Assembly: GCA_023381035.1 (NCBI GenBank)
Contig: JAMCTK010000003.1
Location: forward strand, 1-52,836
Direction: 5' to 3'
DNA from: Patescibacteria group bacterium
Lineage (GTDB): Bacteria > Patescibacteria > Microgenomatia > Levybacterales > UBA12049
DNA length: 52,836 nt
Positions 50,291 to 52,836 of this stretch are shown here, in pieces; within the stretch, counting starts at the first letter, position 1; each line of letters begins with the position of its first letter. The position numbers and the translations under genes were made by a program. The notes under the pieces were generated by a model. The model was not told the origin of the DNA. It saw nothing but the letters and a program-made list of their open reading frames with translations, and made no database searches.

Positions 50291-52102
50291 ATGACTGCAA
50301 GAGACATCGCAGATAAATATGTTAAGTTTTTTGAAGAAAGAGGCCATAAAGAAATTCTGAACTCCTCCTTGGTTCCGGAAAATGATTCAACTACCCTTTT
50401 TACCTCCTCAGGCATGCAGCCATTAGTACCATATTTACTTGGAGAACCTCATCCTCAAGGAACAAAGCTGGTTAATGTTCAAAATAGCTTTAGATCTCAG
50501 GACATTGAAGAGATAGGCGATAACCGCCATACTACTTTTTTTAGAATGATGGGAAACTGGTCTTTAGGCAGTTATTTTAAAAAAGAGCAACTCCCCTGGT
50601 TTTTTGAGTTTTTAACTACTGAGCTAGAAATTGATCCGAATAAGCTTTATGTTTCTTGCTTTGAGGGCTTTAATAATATTCCTAAAGATACTGAAAGTGA
50701 AGAAATCTGGAAAGAACTTTTTGAGAAAAAAGGAGTTGATTTAGAGGGCAGAATTTCTTTTTACGGTGTAAATAAAAACTGGTGGTCACGCTCAGGAGTT
50801 CCGGACAAGATGCCTATTGGCGAACCCGGAGGACCGGACAGCGAGGTTTTTTATGATTTCGGCGATCCGAAAATTCATGAACAAAGCCCTTTCAAAGACA
50901 CTAAATGTCACATTAATTGTGACTGCGGAAGATATCTGGAAATCGGCAATTCTGTTTTTATGCAATATGTTAAAAAAGAGAATGGATTCGAAGAACTTCC
51001 ACAAAAAAATGTTGACTTTGGAGGAGGACTGGAAAGATTATTGGCAGCGGCAACAAATGAACAGGATATTTTTAAAACAGAGCTTTATTTTCCTGTTATA
51101 AAAGTAATTGAAAAAGCAATCAACAAGCCTTACGAAGGAGAAGATAAAGCTCCCATGCGGGTAATTGCGGATCACCTTAAAGCTTCTGTTTTTATAATTC
51201 TTGCAGGCGTAAAACCTGCTAACAAAGAGCAAGGCTATGTCCTAAGAAGATTGCTAAGACGGTCTGTTGTGAAAATGTATCAACTGGCAAACGTCTTAGC
51301 ACCTATTGATGCTTTCAATTTAATTGTTGAGGAAATATTGAAAATTGAAGAAAAAGTAGACACCAGGCTTGAAAAGGAAAGAGATTTTAAAATTATTCAA
51401 CCTGTTATCCAAGAGGAAATACAAAGATTTGGCAGAAGTTTGGAAAAAGGATTGAAAATGATTGAAACAACTATGGATATTACAGGCAAAGAAGCTTTTG
51501 ACTTATATCAAACTTTTGGTTTTCCTGTCGAAATTACTGTTGAACTAATGGCTCAAAAAGGTAAAAAGGTGAATTTAGAAGAATTTATGAGTGAGTTTGA
51601 AAAACACAAAGAGCTGTCAAGAACCGCATCAGCTGGAATGTTTAAAGGAGGACTGGCTGATTCCAGTGAAAAAACAGTTGCAGGGCATACCGTCACTCAT
51701 CTTTTACATCAAGCTTTAAGAGACATGTTAGGAGAAACAGTTCATCAAATAGGATCCAATATAACGGATGAGCGGGTTAGGTTTGATTTCAGCTATGGAG
51801 AAAAATTAACCGAAGAAGAACTAAAACAAATTGAAAATACCGTCAATAGTAAAATCAAGGAAAATTTAAAGGTTGAGATGAAAATGATGTCCCTAGATGA
51901 AGCGCGCAGGCTAGGAGCAATCGGATTATTTGACGCGAAATACCAAGATAATGTAAAAGTATACTTAGTAGGTAATTATTCTAAAGAAATTTGCGGTGGC
52001 CCACATGTGGAAAACACGGGCATGCTTAAAAATTTTAAAATAATTAAACAGGAAAATATCGGACACGGGCAAAAAAGAATTTATGCCAAGGTCCAACAAT
52101 AA
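50291..52102 (+). CDS. alaS: Alanine--tRNA ligase without C-Ala domain
   Basis: A 603-residue AlaRS. The catalytic class II domain (1 to about 240) has TLFTSSGMQPLVPYLLG, GDNRHTTFFRMMGNWSLGSYFKKEQLPWFFEF and the motif 3 region GGGLERLLAA. The tRNA-recognition helical domain follows (GYVLRRLLRRSVVKM). The editing domain (from about residue 455) has HTVTHLLHQALRDMLG and KEICGGPHVENTG, retaining the His/Cys/His zinc-type positions. The protein ends in GHGQKRIYAKVQ, so the C-terminal oligomerisation domain (C-Ala) of about 250 residues is absent compared with E. coli AlaRS (876 aa). Confidence 0.97.
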   Translation: MTARDIADKYVKFFEERGHKEILNSSLVPENDSTTLFTSSGMQPLVPYLLGEPHPQGTKLVNVQNSFRSQDIEEIGDNRHTTFFRMMGNWSLGSYFKKEQLPWFFEFLTTELEIDPNKLYVSCFEGFNNIPKDTESEEIWKELFEKKGVDLEGRISFYGVNKNWWSRSGVPDKMPIGEPGGPDSEVFYDFGDPKIHEQSPFKDTKCHINCDCGRYLEIGNSVFMQYVKKENGFEELPQKNVDFGGGLERLLAAATNEQDIFKTELYFPVIKVIEKAINKPYEGEDKAPMRVIADHLKASVFIILAGVKPANKEQGYVLRRLLRRSVVKMYQLANVLAPIDAFNLIVEEILKIEEKVDTRLEKERDFKIIQPVIQEEIQRFGRSLEKGLKMIETTMDITGKEAFDLYQTFGFPVEITVELMAQKGKKVNLEEFMSEFEKHKELSRTASAGMFKGGLADSSEKTVAGHTVTHLLHQALRDMLGETVHQIGSNITDERVRFDFSYGEKLTEEELKQIENTVNSKIKENLKVEMKMMSLDEARRLGAIGLFDAKYQDNVKVYLVGNYSKEICGGPHVENTGMLKNFKIIKQENIGHGQKRIYAKVQQ

Positions 52103-52105
52103 ATT

Positions 52106-52836
52106 ATGAAATTACCTTCACTGCCATTCTTAGAGAAAAAAGAGAAACCACAATATTATTTATCTTTAATTCTTAGAGATGATAAGGTATCAGCTATTGT
52201 TTTTAAAGAACTCCTGGGAACATTAAAGTTAATAGGCCAAGGGGAAGAAAAATTTGAAAACTCAATAGAAGAAATTACAACAGAAGAGCTTTTGCAAGCT
52301 TGCGACAAGGTTATCTCAAAGGCTGAAGAATCGCTTCCCGAAAACGTTCAAACTCAAAAAACCATTTTTTCTCTTAAAGATTCCTGGGTAGAAGACAATA
52401 AAATTAAAAAAGAATACTTAGATAAGTTAAGAAAGGTTAGTGATGAATTGGGCCTTACACCAATCGGTTTTTTACAAACTTCTGAAGCAATTGTTAATTT
52501 ATTACAAGAAGAGGAGGGCGCTCCGATTACGGCAATCTTTGCTCAAGTTGGGAAACACAACTTAACCGTTTCTCTGTTGAAAGCAAGCAGGATTACTGAA
52601 AGCAAAAGCTCAATAATTCATGAGTCCGCTCCTTTTACAGTTGACACTCTCTTAAAGCATTTTGAGATGCCGGAGATTCTTCCTAATAGAGTAATTATTT
52701 TCAGTTCCCAGGAAAAAGATTTATCTCAGGAATTTATTGCCCATCACTGGAGCAAAAGTCTGCCTTTCTTACATCTTCCACAAATTCAAGTAGTCCCTGA
52801 CGATTTTGACATTCGCTCAGTTATGTTTGGAGCAGC
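52106..52836 (+). CDS. Hypothetical protein, 3' end outside window
   Basis: ATG 3 nt after the alaS stop; 243 codons are open to the window end. It begins MKLPSLPFLEKKEKPQYYLS, followed by beta-strand-rich segments (LSLILRDDKVSAIVFKE, APITAIFAQVGKHNLTVSLLK, FTVDTLLKHF, NRVIIFSS) alternating with helices. This faintly recalls the actin-like fold of PilM/FtsA proteins. That is a weak inference from secondary-structure pattern only; no nucleotide motif can be pointed out. Confidence 0.75.
   Translation, partial: MKLPSLPFLEKKEKPQYYLSLILRDDKVSAIVFKELLGTLKLIGQGEEKFENSIEEITTEELLQACDKVISKAEESLPENVQTQKTIFSLKDSWVEDNKIKKEYLDKLRKVSDELGLTPIGFLQTSEAIVNLLQEEEGAPITAIFAQVGKHNLTVSLLKASRITESKSSIIHESAPFTVDTLLKHFEMPEILPNRVIIFSSQEKDLSQEFIAHHWSKSLPFLHLPQIQVVPDDFDIRSVMFGA

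Noticed and set aside
1..52836. Alternative genetic code with UGA read as glycine
   Set aside because: TGA ends infA, rplP, rplX, the 46-aa membrane gene and the nucleotidyltransferase gene at the expected positions.
1..52836. CRISPR arrays, insertion sequences, phage genes
   Set aside because: No regularly spaced repeats, transposase motifs or phage-like genes were seen.

Overview
The window is a gene-dense, AT-rich bacterial chromosome segment using the standard code: TGA works as a stop, for example at the ends of infA and of the nucleotidyltransferase at 47152. Several traits point to a Candidate Phyla Radiation (Patescibacteria) genome, most likely Microgenomates-like. These are the absence of the L30 gene (rpmD) between rpsE and rplO, an alanyl-tRNA synthetase without its C-terminal oligomerisation domain, LID-less adenylate kinase, very tight gene packing and many tiny membrane proteins. 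The phylum is an inference; no 16S gene is present. I see no phage, transposon or CRISPR.

Layout. Positions 1-7500 (plus strand) hold a 5'-truncated VanW protein, a cytidylyltransferase, a DUF192 protein, tsaD, rmuC, a cupredoxin and a UvrD helicase fused to a RecB-like nuclease, followed by RNase P RNA (7561-7934). From 12269 down to 7916 (minus strand) lie recA-recX, rny, hup and an AI-2E family permease. Positions 12345-13128 hold tRNA-Pro(GGG), an unidentified roughly 100-nt RNA with its own promoter and terminator, and one or two small ORFs. The stretch 31416-13175 (minus strand) is almost all translation machinery: tuf-rpsJ, an unrecognised 109-aa gene, rplC-D-W-B-rpsS-rplV-rpsC-rplP-rpmC-rpsQ-rplN-X-E-rpsZ-rpsH-rplF-R-rpsE-rplO-secY-adk-cmk-map, then infA-rpmJ-rpsM-K-D-rpoA-rplQ-rplM-rpsI. 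Positions 34123-31540 encode a membrane operon (MFS permease, two small membrane proteins, GT-C-like protein). Then come an orphan gene at 34209, maf, a hypothetical gene, fusA, a hypothetical gene, rpsG, rpsL, rpoC and rpoB (46964-34827, minus). The right end (47152-52836) has a nucleotidyltransferase, a Nudix hydrolase, small hypotheticals, a VOC protein, alaS and a partial unknown gene.

The most interesting signal is in gene starts. Many single genes have an extended -10 box (TGnTAnAAT type) whose last base lies 6-8 nt before the start codon, so the predicted transcription start is the start codon itself, implying leaderless mRNAs. In contrast, the large informational transcription units (tuf, infA, fusA, rplC, rpoB, rny) have consensus promoters followed by a leader with a hairpin and U-rich tract and no Shine-Dalgarno sequence. 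Only a few genes (hup, the cupredoxin gene, rpsL, a 46-aa zinc-motif-like protein) have a clear Shine-Dalgarno. The rplC leader has a plausible terminator/antiterminator pair. Other points: the unknown RNA at 12570-12671, an ORF at 12934 whose intrinsic terminator precedes its stop codon, overlapping divergent promoters for recA and tRNA-Pro, and RNase P RNA whose closing helix lies inside the 3' end of the opposing gene.
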